Positions 9,775 to 21,289 of a stretch of DNA of 64,000 nt are shown here, piece after piece. Under the pieces are notes generated by a model. It worked only from the letters and a program-made list of their open reading frames with translations. It was not told where the DNA came from and searched no databases. The position numbers were made by a program, and so were the translations under genes. The stretch is from Hamiltosporidium tvaerminnensis (lineage: Eukaryota; Microsporidia; Dubosqiidae), in contig CM061248.1 in the NCBI GenBank assembly GCA_022605425.2, positions 186,001 to 250,000 of the forward strand. The letters run 5' to 3'. The first letter of the stretch is position 1. Each line of letters opens with the position of its first letter.

Positions 9775-10470
9775 ATATGGAGGGAGAAACACACAATAAA
9801 AACTTTCTGCTTGGCAATGAGTGTGTGAAACTGGTGTGAGGTCATTGTTTGGATTTTATGGTGGGAATACAACCACACTACATCTTCGGTTGTTTCATGG
9901 GAGTTATTATGAGGAGGAGAGGTCTAAGAGATGGAGAAACTTTTTCTACAAATTTATTTGTAGTTTTTTATGTAACCAGATTGCAGACCGCAGCTAAACA
10001 TTTATGTAATTGCCATGTAAAAGCATGGAAACATAGCCTTGCATACTCAGGTTAGAAGACTTAGCGCCTGGGAGATATAAAAATAAAAACCATTTAAATC
10101 CAGGTGAGCTAAGTAACAGGTTATACCTGTTGGTATGACATTGCACTGTCTAGGTGAACCTCATGTAAATCTCTGAAATATATCTTATCTAGAAGTTTAT
10201 TGAGTTTAGACAGTGAAGAGTAAGTGTGAATGCTGCATATACTTGGGGTAGCCCAGGGTGCTTCGACTTCGATCACAGTCCATGCAACGGACATTAACGA
10301 ACCTCGGGCAACTGCCTCGACTATAGATTAGGTTCTATACACCTGGTAGATGAAATGCTTTGGAAAGTAGGTATCGCAGGGGTTACCGATGGAGTGTTGG
10401 GGTAACAGTCATTTATGTTAAACCTAGAACTGCGTTAATGTCATAAAAACAAATATAAAACTTGGCAATG
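9775..10470 (+). mobile_element. dispersed repeat family A, copy 1 (near full length)
   Basis: About 700 bp, clearly homologous along its whole length to 54,126-54,850 (same strand) and 21,290-21,985 (opposite strand). Landmarks in order: GGAGGGAG, CTTGGCAATGAGTGTGTGAA, ACCACACTACATCTTCG, TGTAAAAGCATGGAAAC, GACTTAGCGCCTGGGAGATA, AACAGGTTATACCTGTTGGT, CATTGCACTGTCTAGGT, CATGCAACGGACATTAACGA, CACCTGGTAGATGAA and ACTGCGTTAATGTCAT. No reading frame is kept between copies, so it looks non-coding and non-autonomous. Confidence 0.8.
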
Positions 10471-13209
10471 TTTTTAAAAGAGGCAATAAATTTTTACGAA
10501 TATTTTGTCTGTTTTATAGATTCCTATATTTCTAAATAGCTAAAAATGATATTTTTGATCATATATGATTTTGTGCCTGCTTATTTTTACGATTCACATA
10601 CACAGCTAGATATTTAACAGAGGAAATGAAATAAATATGATGGTGATAAACCAATTATTTTCCTTTGATACATTATATTTGTTAGATAAATTCGTTGAAT
10701 AAATTTATTGTTTTGAGATATATATTTATTTCGGAGTATGATGATTTTTTTAACAGATGTTATGCTCTAATTCAATTGTATTATGAAAATTTCTTTTATT
10801 TACTTCGGTTGAGGTTTTGATGATTGCACTGCACAATGCTTTGTTTTATCTGCTGATAATTCACTCAAATAAACAAATCCATGTTTTTCAGATGGATTTT
10901 TTCAGGCTTATTGCTGCCTAAAAAATAAATGTCAGGCTAAATACGAAATTTTTCGATTTTGCCAAGCCCGCTTTTTTATATTGATTTAAATGTTTTTGTA
11001 GAGAGCATTTTTTGTTTATTTGCAGTCTAATATATATATTTTGTTTTTTGTGAGCGGTATTTATCAGATGCGAATATAATGTAATATATTAATTTAAACA
11101 CTTCGCTTATATTTTTTAAGTACTGTTGTAAGCTTCCGCTAAAAAAGATGTCATTTAGGTATTAATACTTTTGAAACATATTCAAACTCATTATATTATT
11201 TATATACACCGTATATTGTCAAAATCAGCCTATATTTTCTTAAAAAATTATTTTTAGTCAATCGTATGTTACTATTAAGTTTACTTTAAACACCTAATTT
11301 AATATTAAGCGTGAATTCGATAATTATCTGTTACTTTAAACCAACCAGATATTTTATGATTTTGTTATGCCTTAATTCTATGTGAGTAATCAAATCGATA
11401 TAAAAAGGCAATATTATGATATAGGCACACTATTTCCTTGTTACTTTTTTTATAGTGATGCTATCAATGTTCGTTATATATCTTTGCTATATTTTACACA
11501 TATATATATAGGTAGCATTTTGCAAAAATTGTTTTTTTGGGCACTTCGTACATCATATTTATTTATTTAGATAAAATTCTTCGAGTATTATTTGTTTTCA
11601 TCTGAGTCAAAATTAATTTCATTCTGATAAAAAATATTTAGTTTAACGTCAATAAATACAATTCCTATTGCGTTTAAAAGATAAGAAAATTCGAAGACCT
11701 GCAATCCACTAGAATTTTCGATAAATTATTTGCAATAACATTTCTAAAAAAGGTTTTTTTGGGGTTAAATGTAATTTCAATGCAAACAATGGTTTTGCGA
11801 ATGAGTTCGCCGGTATATTTTTTCGAAAATAAATCCAAATGTTTTTTTTATCGAATTTTAAACACAAGTCCTAGTTATAAATTCTTTAAATAAGTTGTTG
11901 TGATTTTTACTTCGTTTTTATTTTGTTTTAGTTTAAATCAATTAAATTTGTGTATTTTGAAAATCAAGAGGTGAATCAGCTTTATACATTATAATATTTA
12001 AAAAAATATGTTTTTACAAAGGCTAATACGTTTATTATGTAAACTCATGTTCTTTTGCATATTTTTTAGGAAAAATTTTTTTATTCAGACTTAAAATGAT
12101 AGTTATCTTCTTATTTCGAAAACATATTGTAAGGTATAATTAAAAAAAGATGTTTCTGACCAAAGCTTTTTTGGTTTATACCAGCTAAGATTCTTAAAAT
12201 GTAAATTCTTGGAGGACAATACATTCAGCAAATTCTACGACTTTTTTTGAGATAATTTTTTTTGATTCGAGGTTAAAGCATTACAGGATAATTTTATTTG
12301 ATTCTCGTGTTTTTTGTTATCACGGCTATTCCATAATATCTCTCTTTTAAAAATTATTTGTAATTTATTATTTAGAATTTAATTTAAATTAAATTATATA
12401 TTCAATCATCTCGATTTATATTTTATACTTTCTTATTCTTTATTGTGTAAGGAATAATACAATAAATTTATAGAATCTCCATTTCTTATATACCGCAGTA
12501 GGTTTTATCTCATTTAGAAAGATATTTTACTTTAAACTAATAAACTAGATCTAATAAAACGAATAACATAAAACTTGTTTATAAGTCATATATACAAAAA
12601 TATTCTTATATTTTATTTCGTAATAAAAATTTTTACAGAAGAATATTTTGTCCTATTTTGCAACAAGTTCATTTCTCACTATTTATATACAAATTTTTGT
12701 ACGTCATACATGTAAACAAAAGTTATACTATGTAAAAATCGAATGTAATTTCAAAATGTTTTTGTAAAATACGGAATAGTGTTTGTATGGGGCAAAAATA
12801 TAACTGATTCTATAGATTTTTTTTCAAAAATAACATATCAAATTATTTTCAGACATACTATGAACTTTAATACTCCGATAGAACGAATCAATTTAATTAA
12901 TTCAAAAATTAAGAGACAATAAGTTACGAATTATTTTTGTAAATAAACCCTTGTGCAAAAAAACTTTCTTTCACAAATCCAATAGAATAAATGGTCTAAT
13001 ATTTTAAAAAAATAAAAATTACCTGAAGTTCGATAGGTATTTAATTAACATTGAAAAATTTAGGTCTCTGAAAAAAACGATAAAGAAAATACAAATTCGA
13101 ATTCAATATATAAACTAGTTCATTTGAATTTTCTTGATTTTTCAGTATCTATTCGGTTGTAATTTATCTAAGCTAAACAATTCCCTTGTACCATCATCGA
13201 AGCCTTCAT
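10471..13209. other. 2.7 kb AT-rich gene desert
   Basis: There is no ORF with conserved features, no RNA gene, and no match by eye to the repeat families of this window. It ends where the LRR-like pseudogene begins. Confidence 0.5.
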
Positions 13210-15480
13210 TGCAAGTATGATTTATAGACAAAATTTCAAAATATACTTCGTTTAAAAATGATATTTTTGTATATAATGATACTATTTATGGAATATTACA
13301 CATATGAAAAGTTAAATTTTTTAGTTTGATTAATTTTGAAATAAATTCTAAATCAAAAACCGTTATACTTATATCGTAGATATACAATATTTTTATATTG
13401 TAGTATCTTAACTTACAAAATAATTAAGAAAAGTAATATTTTTCGAATAAATCTTGTAAATTTTCAATTCCTCTATATATGATAAATTACTAAGTGATTC
13501 TGAATCCTCTTGAAAAACAAGGAGTTTATAAAGGGAAAGCTTCTTTAGTCTACTAAATTTATATTTTTTAAATAAAATTTGTAACGAACTTAGACATATG
13601 TAATTTAAAACATGGTTTTCCACTGGTATAAAATCAAAATATAGATTATTTTTAAAGATATCCAAAAAATACCAAGGAACATAAAGATTGGAAATTTGTA
13701 ATTCTTTAACATCATATTTCAGGATTTCCCAACGCAAAACATATTCAAATCATTGTAATAATGAAGTTCAATTTCTTTTAAATAGGCTCATGAATTTATA
13801 ATTTTAGGAAAATAATATGAAATTTTTATAATTTTTAGATTTAACGCTAAAAAAACCTGATAGAGTCGCTTCTAAATATTATTTCTTTTTCAAATAACAT
13901 ATCAGATTCTATAATTATCAAAAATTCAAGGATAGTTATTCTGAAAACGTCATTTAAGAAATTACTATACATTTTTGAATCTTTGATTACAATATCTCTA
14001 AAGTTTTTCTCAATAATTGTGTTTTCAATTATTATTTGTTTCAAATTTAATTTTTCGAATATAATTAAAATATCATAAACTCCACTATTAGAATCATAAA
14101 AACAAATAATCGCACAATGATTATATTGTAAATTCAATGAATCTAGATTTTTACACATTATTCGGATTAACCTTTTTCGAAGAGATTCAAATATAAATTT
14201 ATATGCGTTTTTGGTATATTAATAGAGGAGGGAATTGCATTTTTTGTAGAAAATATTCGATCCAATGTTTTTTCCTGGTGTGATGTAAGAATAATATTCT
14301 TAATAAGATTAGTTTTTGTGATTAAGCTTCCCTTGTACATAATACAACCATCAAAAAAAACGGCTTTTAAAAGAAAAAGAAAACATGCAGTTAATTTGAT
14401 ATGAGATTTGATATAAGAGTCTAAGAATACTAATTTTTTCTTGCTATTCAAAGTAAGACCTCTATTTAGCGATAAAATCAATTGACGTGAATTGTGACAT
14501 TATAGAATACAATTTCATCGATTTTTTTCAATAAATTTTTTAGGAAAAAACAAAAGGCTTTCGAACATCTATTCTCTATATCAAGAATATGTGAATATTT
14601 TATATCTAATGTATTAAGTAACACGATGATATTTTTTCGTTTTTTTTTATAGGCAGCAATTTTTTATAAAGAAATATAAAGAATTCGTTTCCGAGGTGAG
14701 CAAGATGGTATCTAATATCGGTGTACACCATTTCATACTTATGAGGATACAGTAAAACATTTTCTTTCAAGAAAACCCGACAAACGTTCTTTAATCCACG
14801 CAAGAAACTTTTAAAGTATTCCTTTGATATTGGTTTAAGAATTTATGGTAAAATATTTCTTGTTTAGAAAAGTGAAATGCGATTTTATCAATTTTAAAGT
14901 TTTCTATATCTTTAGATTGTGACAATGAAAATAAAATCATTTTGATAATATATCTTAGATTATTGTCGTATTTAGCTCTTAAATGTTCTAAAAAAAAATA
15001 ATATTGTGTAAAACTGGTGTATCGTCATCTCTTTATTCAATAAAAAATACGAAACTAAAAAATCATAAAAAATTTTAAATTCAGATTCCTTTATATTATC
15101 TGATCTCAGAGAAATATTTCAATATTTGAATTTCCATTGCTTAATTTACCATCAATTTCAAATATATCAAATTTTATACCAAATTTTTCTATGCCCTTTA
15201 TCCGGTACTCATTGTATTCTCTACTTATATTTTCTGTATAAAATTGAAGAGTCGCCTCTATATTCATGTTTTCAGCATATATTTCTTGTTTTTTGGCATG
15301 TACATTCAATTTTTTTTTTTTAGCATTTGAACACTTATTTGGTTCTTGATTAGTAACAATATAGAAAACAACATTTGTGTCCGCTGAAACAATCTTTAAA
15401 CATCAAACTAAATAAATTTAAATACCAACCCATTGAGTATAAGTATGAAAGGAAACAATTTAAATTCATAAATTTTAGAA
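13210..15480 (-). pseudogene. decayed LRR-like secreted-family gene
   Basis: Fragments in shifting minus-strand frames align in order with the intact 757-aa paralogue at 23,003-25,276. Near 15,309-15,106, GIEKFGIKFDIFEIDG matches DIEKIGIKFDII. Near 14,481-14,167, KKLVFLDSYI...FFDGCIMY matches KKIIFLDTYI...FFDGCMIY. Near 14,158-13,847, KLNLKQIIIEN...DIVIKDSKM matches KLKLKQFLIKD...EIIIKDSEI. The last part matches the C-terminal repeats down to about 13,210. Several frameshifts and stops separate these pieces, so the gene is dead. The 5' limit is estimated from the paralogue's length. Confidence 0.85.
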
Positions 15481-16240
15481 GAAGTTTTGTATTTATAGCT
15501 TCTAAAAAAATTTACTACTTTTGATTTTACTATAAATTAAAAAATGGGCTACTAAAAGATTTGTTAAAACCTGCAACTTGATCCGTATAGTCCATTTTAA
15601 ATAATTTCAGATAATAATAGGATTAGGTTAAAGATTATTTAGACTATAAATTATATTTTTTAAATACGTTTTCACATATTTTGTAGAAGAAAAACTTTTA
15701 TTTAATTATTTGAATGTTCTCCATTTTTTAAAAAAACTTAGATCCTTCCATAAGCTGTAACATTTTCTTAAAAGAAATTTTAGAATTTAAGATTTTTATT
15801 TGTTCTACCGTTCTTTTTTTTAAGAAATAGATTATTCTTTAAATCCAAATGAATTTTTTGAATAAATGCTAATTTAAATTGTTACATTTTCTTATTAAAC
15901 CAATGCAAAATTAAAATCTTATTTTGTTTTGAAATAAGTTCTACCATATAAATTGCGGACATAGACATCAAAATATTCGTAATAAATTCCGTACATATAC
16001 ATTCATTTATATAATTTAGTAATGTCCTAACGACACGAAAATCACCTCGAAATGTTTAATTGGGTAAAAGACTCTAAGACACTAATAAGAGTGCTCCAAT
16101 TAAGATAGGTCTCTTTCAATTTGTATTTAAATCTTACGGAACCTATAATAGTTAGTACAATCGAACATAAAACAATTAACAAGATTTTATTGGCTAAAAA
16201 AAATATTTGAGATAAATTTCGTAAAATTTCTTCTAAATTG
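15481..16240. other. AT-rich spacer
   Basis: I see no gene or repeat in the roughly 760 bp between the LRR-like pseudogene and the left terminal repeat of the mariner element. Confidence 0.5.
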
Positions 16241-18001
16241 TACTCCCTCTGTCCGGAAATATGGTATACATTTCAAAAAAAACCGTAGATTATCGTGAAT
16301 ATAAAAAATAAATAGGCAACCGTCATGACATTGTCATAGTAAATATTCATGACAATATAACCTAAAATTTTTGACTTTAGTAATATTATTCTTAGTTAAA
16401 AAGTTGCCGCTCAAACATCAGTGTTTCTTAAGGTAAAAAAAAATAGTGCCGCTGCAAGACGAATATGGAAAATGTGGAAGAAAATTTGTTAAATTCAGAA
16501 TAAAGAGATTCAAAATATAAACAGTTAACTAAAGAACAACGTCAAGGTATTTTAGAAAAATTATTACAGCAGATGAAGGAGAATAAGTTAAAACACGGTG
16601 CCATCAACAAAGTTTCTTATGCCTTTCAAGTTTCCCGGCTAACCGTTAGCAGAATTTGGCATGCAGCACAAACTCAATACAGAAAAGGCAAGATATGTGC
16701 CGATGTTTCTTCAAAAAAGAAAAAAAAGGTGCGGAAGAAAACCTAAAGAATATTCGAACAAATTAGCGCAAATAAAAAATACGCCATTAAATCGTCAAGG
16801 AACGCCCCGCAGTCTTTTCTTTGCAATTGATATTCAAAAATCAACTTTGTTTGATATATTCAAGTCGGGAAAGTATATCAAGAGAATATCTTCTACAGTT
16901 AAACCAACTTTAACAGATAAAAATAAAATGGACAGATTGAAATTTTGCTTGTCTAAAGTAAATCTTGCTAATAATGGAGATTTCTTTTTGATGATTTGTA
17001 CGACTACGTTCACATTGATGAAAAGTGGTTTTATCTCACTAAAGTTAAGCGCTCTTATTACTTAATGTTAAACGAAGAAAACCCGGAGAGAAACTGCAAA
17101 AGTAAGCGATTTATTACGAAAATAATGTTCATGGCTGCAGTAGCTCGACCACGCTATGATGCACATCGAAAGCTTTATTTTGATGGGAAAATTGGAATAT
17201 GGCCATTTGTTTATCAAGAACCAGCTCGAAGAAATTCTAAGAATAAGGCTAAAGGTACAATGATAACAAAAAATGTGGAATCTGTTGCAGCAGTACATTG
17301 CAAAAACATGATCATTGATAATGTAATTCCCGCAATTAAATCTAAATTTCCGCCAGCAGACAAAAAGAAAATAATTTACGTACAACAAGACAATGCAAAA
17401 CCCCATTTTTCTGATAATGATGCAGATATTGTCGCTCTTGGTTCTGCTGATGACTGGAATATTAAATTCAAGGCGCAACTGGCAAATAGCCCCGATTTAA
17501 ATGTTCTTTATTTAGGTTTTTTCAACTCCATACAATCGCTGCAACATGAAGCTTCGCCACACACAATTGACGAATTAATAAATTGTGTTCAAGATGCATT
17601 TCATCAATTAGAAGCTAATACTCTCGATAACGTTTTTACAACATTGCAAGCATGTATGGAGTCAATTATGTTAGCAGATGGAGGAAATGGCTATAAAATA
17701 CCTCATATAAGTAAAGGAAAACTTCGTCGCGAAGGTCGACTGCTAGAAAAATATGTATGTTCGAAAGAATCATACGTTAAAGCCAAATCAAATTTCGAGT
17801 GAACTTATTAATTTTAATATGTATTTTTTTAAATTTTATTTAATATTTGCATTAATATTTATTAAAATGTTCGAAATAAAGGTAATAAATAAACTTGTCA
17901 TGTACATTTTTTGATTTATTTTATTTTTTCGCAAATGTATACCATATTTCCGGACAAAAAAATCGCTAAAATGTATACCATATTTCCGGACAGAGGGAGT
18001 A
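16241..18001 (+). mobile_element. plant/oomycete-type mariner (MLE) DNA transposon
   Basis: A complete element with inverted ends. The left end starts TACTCCCTCTGTCCGGAAAT and continues ATGGTATACATTT; the same sequence in reverse complement closes the element at 18,001, giving about 33 perfectly matched bases including TA at each edge. TA is the standard Tc1/mariner target duplication. A second copy of the inner part of the repeat (CCATATTTCCGGACA) lies just inside the right end, near 17,933-17,957. The element encloses a broken transposase. Ends of the CTCCCTC type are characteristic of plant mariner and Stowaway elements. Confidence 0.93.
16465..17802 (+). pseudogene. mariner-like DD39D transposase, broken by one stop and two frameshifts
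   Basis: The protein belongs to the Osmar/plant-type mariner transposases. The N-terminal part carries the DNA-binding helix-turn-helix (RLTVSRIWHAA near 16,640-16,670) and a basic GRKP segment. The catalytic part starts VHIDEKWFYLTK (first Asp), continues with KIMFMAAVARPR and GKIGIWPFV, holds the second Asp in VQQDNAKPH near 17,385, and the third in NSPDLNVLYLGFF near 17,490. The end is GNGYKIPHISKGKLR. Lesions seen: TAA at codon 13, a slip in the A-run near 16,715, and a slip in the T-run near 16,985. The catalytic triad codons themselves are intact. Because the terminal repeats are still identical, the decay is probably recent. Confidence 0.92.
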
Positions 18002-18242
18002 TTATTTATCAAGAATACCATAAATAAATTTGTTTTTTTTAATTTTTCTAACGTTTTTGTTTTTAAAAAATTAAATCACTTGGTTAAGATTTTTTTTCTA
18101 TAAATTTACAGTTAAAAAAAAAATTGAATGATAGGATTGATTTTTTAATACCATTTTTTTGTACAAAATATTTATATTCTCAATACTAATTGCACAAAAC
18201 AATTTTTCTTAAATAGCTTCGTTGAACTTTATTCATTCAACC
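18002..18242. other. AT-rich spacer
   Basis: A short spacer between the mariner and a family B copy; nothing recognisable. Confidence 0.4.
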
Positions 18243-18465
18243 TTGGCCCTATAGCCCTGTGCGAGCCTTTCCCTCTCTTAGTAATACCGCCTACCGGTCT
18301 TTTCAGTGGGTTTGTTTACATATCGGGTTTCATAACAAGGTAGTTTTAAAGGGTGAGCCCTACGCCCAACCCCAACATGAAGAATCAGTTCCTTTTGGTC
18401 GCCTCTTACGACAAGCAGAGAATATTCCAAGCCAATTCTGCTCCCGCATGGTGGGGAACTATTCC
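18243..18465 (+). mobile_element. dispersed repeat family B, copy 2
   Basis: It has the landmarks AGCCCTGTGCGAGCC, AGTAATACCGCC, GGGTTTGTTTACAT, CATAACAAGG, AGCCCTACGCCCAAC and TCGCCTCTTACGACAAGCAG. The end CCCGCATGGTGGGGA can fold as a small hairpin. It is the best preserved copy of this family in the window. Confidence 0.78.
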
Positions 18466-18699
18466 TATTATCTTACATCAGAAATATTTTCATTTAAAAG
18501 ATATGTAGATTTCATTTGATGGACAGGAAAGAAATTAGTTTATTGTTTATGTCTGTTGACAGGTGTGTGATCGCGGTGAAACTAAATGTGATCTCCCATA
18601 TGACTTTGTAGAATTTCAACTTAGAAAAGGCTTTCCGAACTATATAATTATCTATTCTAGATATATCTCGGTTTTTGAAATGCGGTCTACTGATGTGCA

Positions 18700-19065
18700 T
18701 ATTATTTCAACATTCATTACCGGCACTTAAGCTTTCCTGGCTTTTTGAAGAATATGTTTCTCTATATTACCCGCAGGGAAAGTCTTCTAAACCGTGTGGG
18801 CTAGGAATGCTTTACTGTTTTTACACTGAGGTTACATACAGTCAAGCCATTATTTCGAATCTAGTTACATAGTAAATTACTAATTTCTATGCAGAAAAGT
18901 TTCACTTTTTGTAAAACTTCTCTTTCATCAAAATTATTGTGAGAATAGGAAAATATTGTATGGTTTACCCGCCACAAAAACCGAACATGAGTTTTCATCC
19001 CGATTTTAAATACTCGTGACCAAACAGATGATTTAAATGTAATTATTCCTTCTATAGGATGCACA
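18700..19065 (-). mobile_element. dispersed repeat family A, degenerate partial copy
   Basis: Words such as GTCTTCTAAACC, GGCTAGGAATGCTTT, GAATCTAGTTACATA and GTATGGTTTACCCGCCAC follow the order of the reverse-strand copy at 21,650-21,960, with heavy divergence. Confidence 0.5.
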
Positions 19066-19958
19066 TTAAATAGAAATAATCCACTTTCTACATTGAAAAT
19101 CTCTATTTCAAATTAAAATTTTATTGAACTTAATTTTTTTTGACCATAATTACATGAATTTTTAAATTTTTTTACCAACAAATTTATCTTACTTGGATTT
19201 ATTTTAAAATACATATAAAATATTTATTGTTCTATTTAAGATGAATCTTATAATAAAAATCATAAAAGATTTTCTAATCCAAGTTATAATGTTCTGAAAT
19301 TAAATGTAAAATCAAATACCGCTTTTATGTATTCAAATTCATTTTAAATGCTTAAATCTTAATGTTTTTTAGGATGGAATCTATTACTAAATTTTCAAAT
19401 CATATACATTGCTAGTTTTAGCATGGTTTTTATTTTTAATATCCTTATCATGTCTTGAAAAATATACAACCTAAAAGTAATTTTATATTTCCCTGAAATT
19501 CTAAGGAAAAATATATTTCAATATTTTTTTTCGAGATTCTAAGCATGATGAAAACCAAATATATTATGTTTAACAACAGTACTTAAAATTTGAGTTTTAT
19601 GAATATTATTTGAAATGTTCGTTAAAAAAATTTAGAAACGAAACAAATTAATAATTAATTTGTATCAAAAACTACAGGTTTTGAATTAATTTAGTCTATA
19701 TGGATAAAAAAATATTAATTAGGTAAATTAATATCAATTTTCAATAAATATCAAAAAATATATCTTATTAAAAGAAGATGGATATTAAGAAGGAATTTAT
19801 GTTATTTCTAATTGACTAAATGCTAAATCTTCTGAATTACTTTGCTATCTTTATTCAAGTTTATACAAAACTTAATTTTATTTTTTTTTCTATTTTAGGT
19901 AAGTAAATAGTATCGGTTATCTTTTTCATATAAGTGGCTATCGTTTTTAGAAGGAATA
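19066..19958. other. AT-rich spacer upstream of the USP gene
   Basis: No ORF or repeat is recognised. There is no clear CCC/GGG motif next to the USP start codon; GGAATA immediately precedes the ATG. Confidence 0.45.
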
Positions 19959-20978
19959 ATGAAAGTAAAGAATCTGATAATTTGTTTAGTAGCTGCGTCT
20001 TTTGCTTTAGTGATTTTAATACTAACAATTGTATTTCTGAATCCGAAAAAGCATAAAGAAGAGTCTTTCGACGTAAACAAGAATAAACCTTCCGAGAATA
20101 AGCTCATATTAAAAGAGTGCCCTGTTGTAGGCTTGATCAACGATAAAAACGTTTGTTATTTTAATTCAATTCTACAAGCTTTGTATTCTCAAAGAAAATT
20201 TCTTGGAAAATTATTTGAATTTAAGCACAATGAAGACCAAAAATGTATTATAATTTTGAAAGAAATCTTTGATCAGATGTTGGCCGGTAAAATAGTCAAC
20301 ACATCTAAATATTTAGAAGAAATTATAAGTGCAGCTGGGAAATCTAAAAATTTTATAGTTGGTCAACTTCAAGATGCTTTTGATTGTCTAGGTATACTTA
20401 TATCCCAAATATTAAAAGAATTAAATGGCAATCCGAAAACGGGCGTATTTCCTCAAAAAGTATTCAAGAAATTTCATAGACAAAATTTTATAGTCGAACT
20501 CTTTTATAATCAAGGAAAAGAAACTATAACATGTGATTTCTGCCCATTTAAAAATGCTTATATTCGAAATTATTACGCATTTGTATTTTATTTCGAAAAT
20601 TCAATACAAGAATCAATTTATAACCGATTAAAAACAAGCTATTTCGACTGTTTCCCTGGTTCTTTGCAAAACAAATATCATCAAGCAAAAAACATTTTTG
20701 AATTCATTCGGTTACCTCAAATCTTCATAATTAAAAATACCCGCTCGGATATTTATAAAAAGATACTAATAGATAACAAAATGTGTGTTCAAAATCAAAA
20801 CTATACTTTCAAAGCGTGCATTTTTTACATCAACAGTAATCACTTTTTTACTGTTGCGGTTCACAATGGTATTTTATATGAATTCAATGATGTAGTAGTG
20901 AAAAAATTAAATATAGAATCGATAGAGGATATTGAGACTCATGGAATGCCTGATATATTGATTTATGAAATATTGTAA
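19959..20978 (+). CDS. membrane-anchored ubiquitin-specific protease (USP/UCH peptidase C19)
   Basis: The 339-aa protein is a small deubiquitinase of the USP class. Residues 6-27 form one hydrophobic membrane segment, followed by a basic/acidic linker. The Cys box is GLINDKNVCYFNSILQALYS near residues 58-77, with Cys66 as the expected nucleophile (family pattern GLxNxGNxCYxNSxLQ). The His box is YINSNHFFTVAVHN near residues 290-303, with His295 as the expected general base and an Asp in FND just after it. One CDFC pair near 190 is what remains of the zinc-binding finger. The length is near the minimum for a USP core, as expected in reduced genomes. The enzyme should cleave ubiquitin from substrates at a membrane, probably ER or nuclear envelope. 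It has no neighbours in a shared transcription unit. Confidence 0.88.
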   Translation: MKVKNLIICLVAASFALVILILTIVFLNPKKHKEESFDVNKNKPSENKLILKECPVVGLINDKNVCYFNSILQALYSQRKFLGKLFEFKHNEDQKCIIILKEIFDQMLAGKIVNTSKYLEEIISAAGKSKNFIVGQLQDAFDCLGILISQILKELNGNPKTGVFPQKVFKKFHRQNFIVELFYNQGKETITCDFCPFKNAYIRNYYAFVFYFENSIQESIYNRLKTSYFDCFPGSLQNKYHQAKNIFEFIRLPQIFIIKNTRSDIYKKILIDNKMCVQNQNYTFKACIFYINSNHFFTVAVHNGILYEFNDVVVKKLNIESIEDIETHGMPDILIYEIL

Positions 20979-21289
20979 AGGTTATATAAGTAAATGAAGG
21001 AATTGACGGTTTTCTTTTGTATTAAATTGTATTTTATTTTTAATTGATAAAATGTTTACTTTGAAGAGATAATTCAATGTAGAGTGAGTTGAATTCTTTT
21101 TATTTTCCATTTAAATTACAAATGAATTCTATAGATTGCAGTGGATAAATATTAATCTATAAGCTATTATTAAACTATTTATGTTAATATAATTTAAAAA
21201 ATATCGCGAAAAAATTTGTGGATGTTAATAATTTTTTATAAAATCGTAAATAACTATATTTAAAAGCATCACATCTTTTTAAAATAGTG
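20979..21289. other. AT-rich spacer
   Basis: The 3' flank of the USP gene; nothing recognisable before the family A insertion. Confidence 0.4.

Noticed and set aside
16300-16400. Regulatory palindrome in GTCATGACATTGTCATAG inside the mariner
   Set aside because: Short inverted words are expected by chance in AT-rich transposon leaders, and no second copy is available for comparison.
18259-18519. 86-aa ORF containing GRLLRQAENIPSQFCSRMVGN
   Set aside because: It is a translation of the family B repeat; other copies do not keep the frame.
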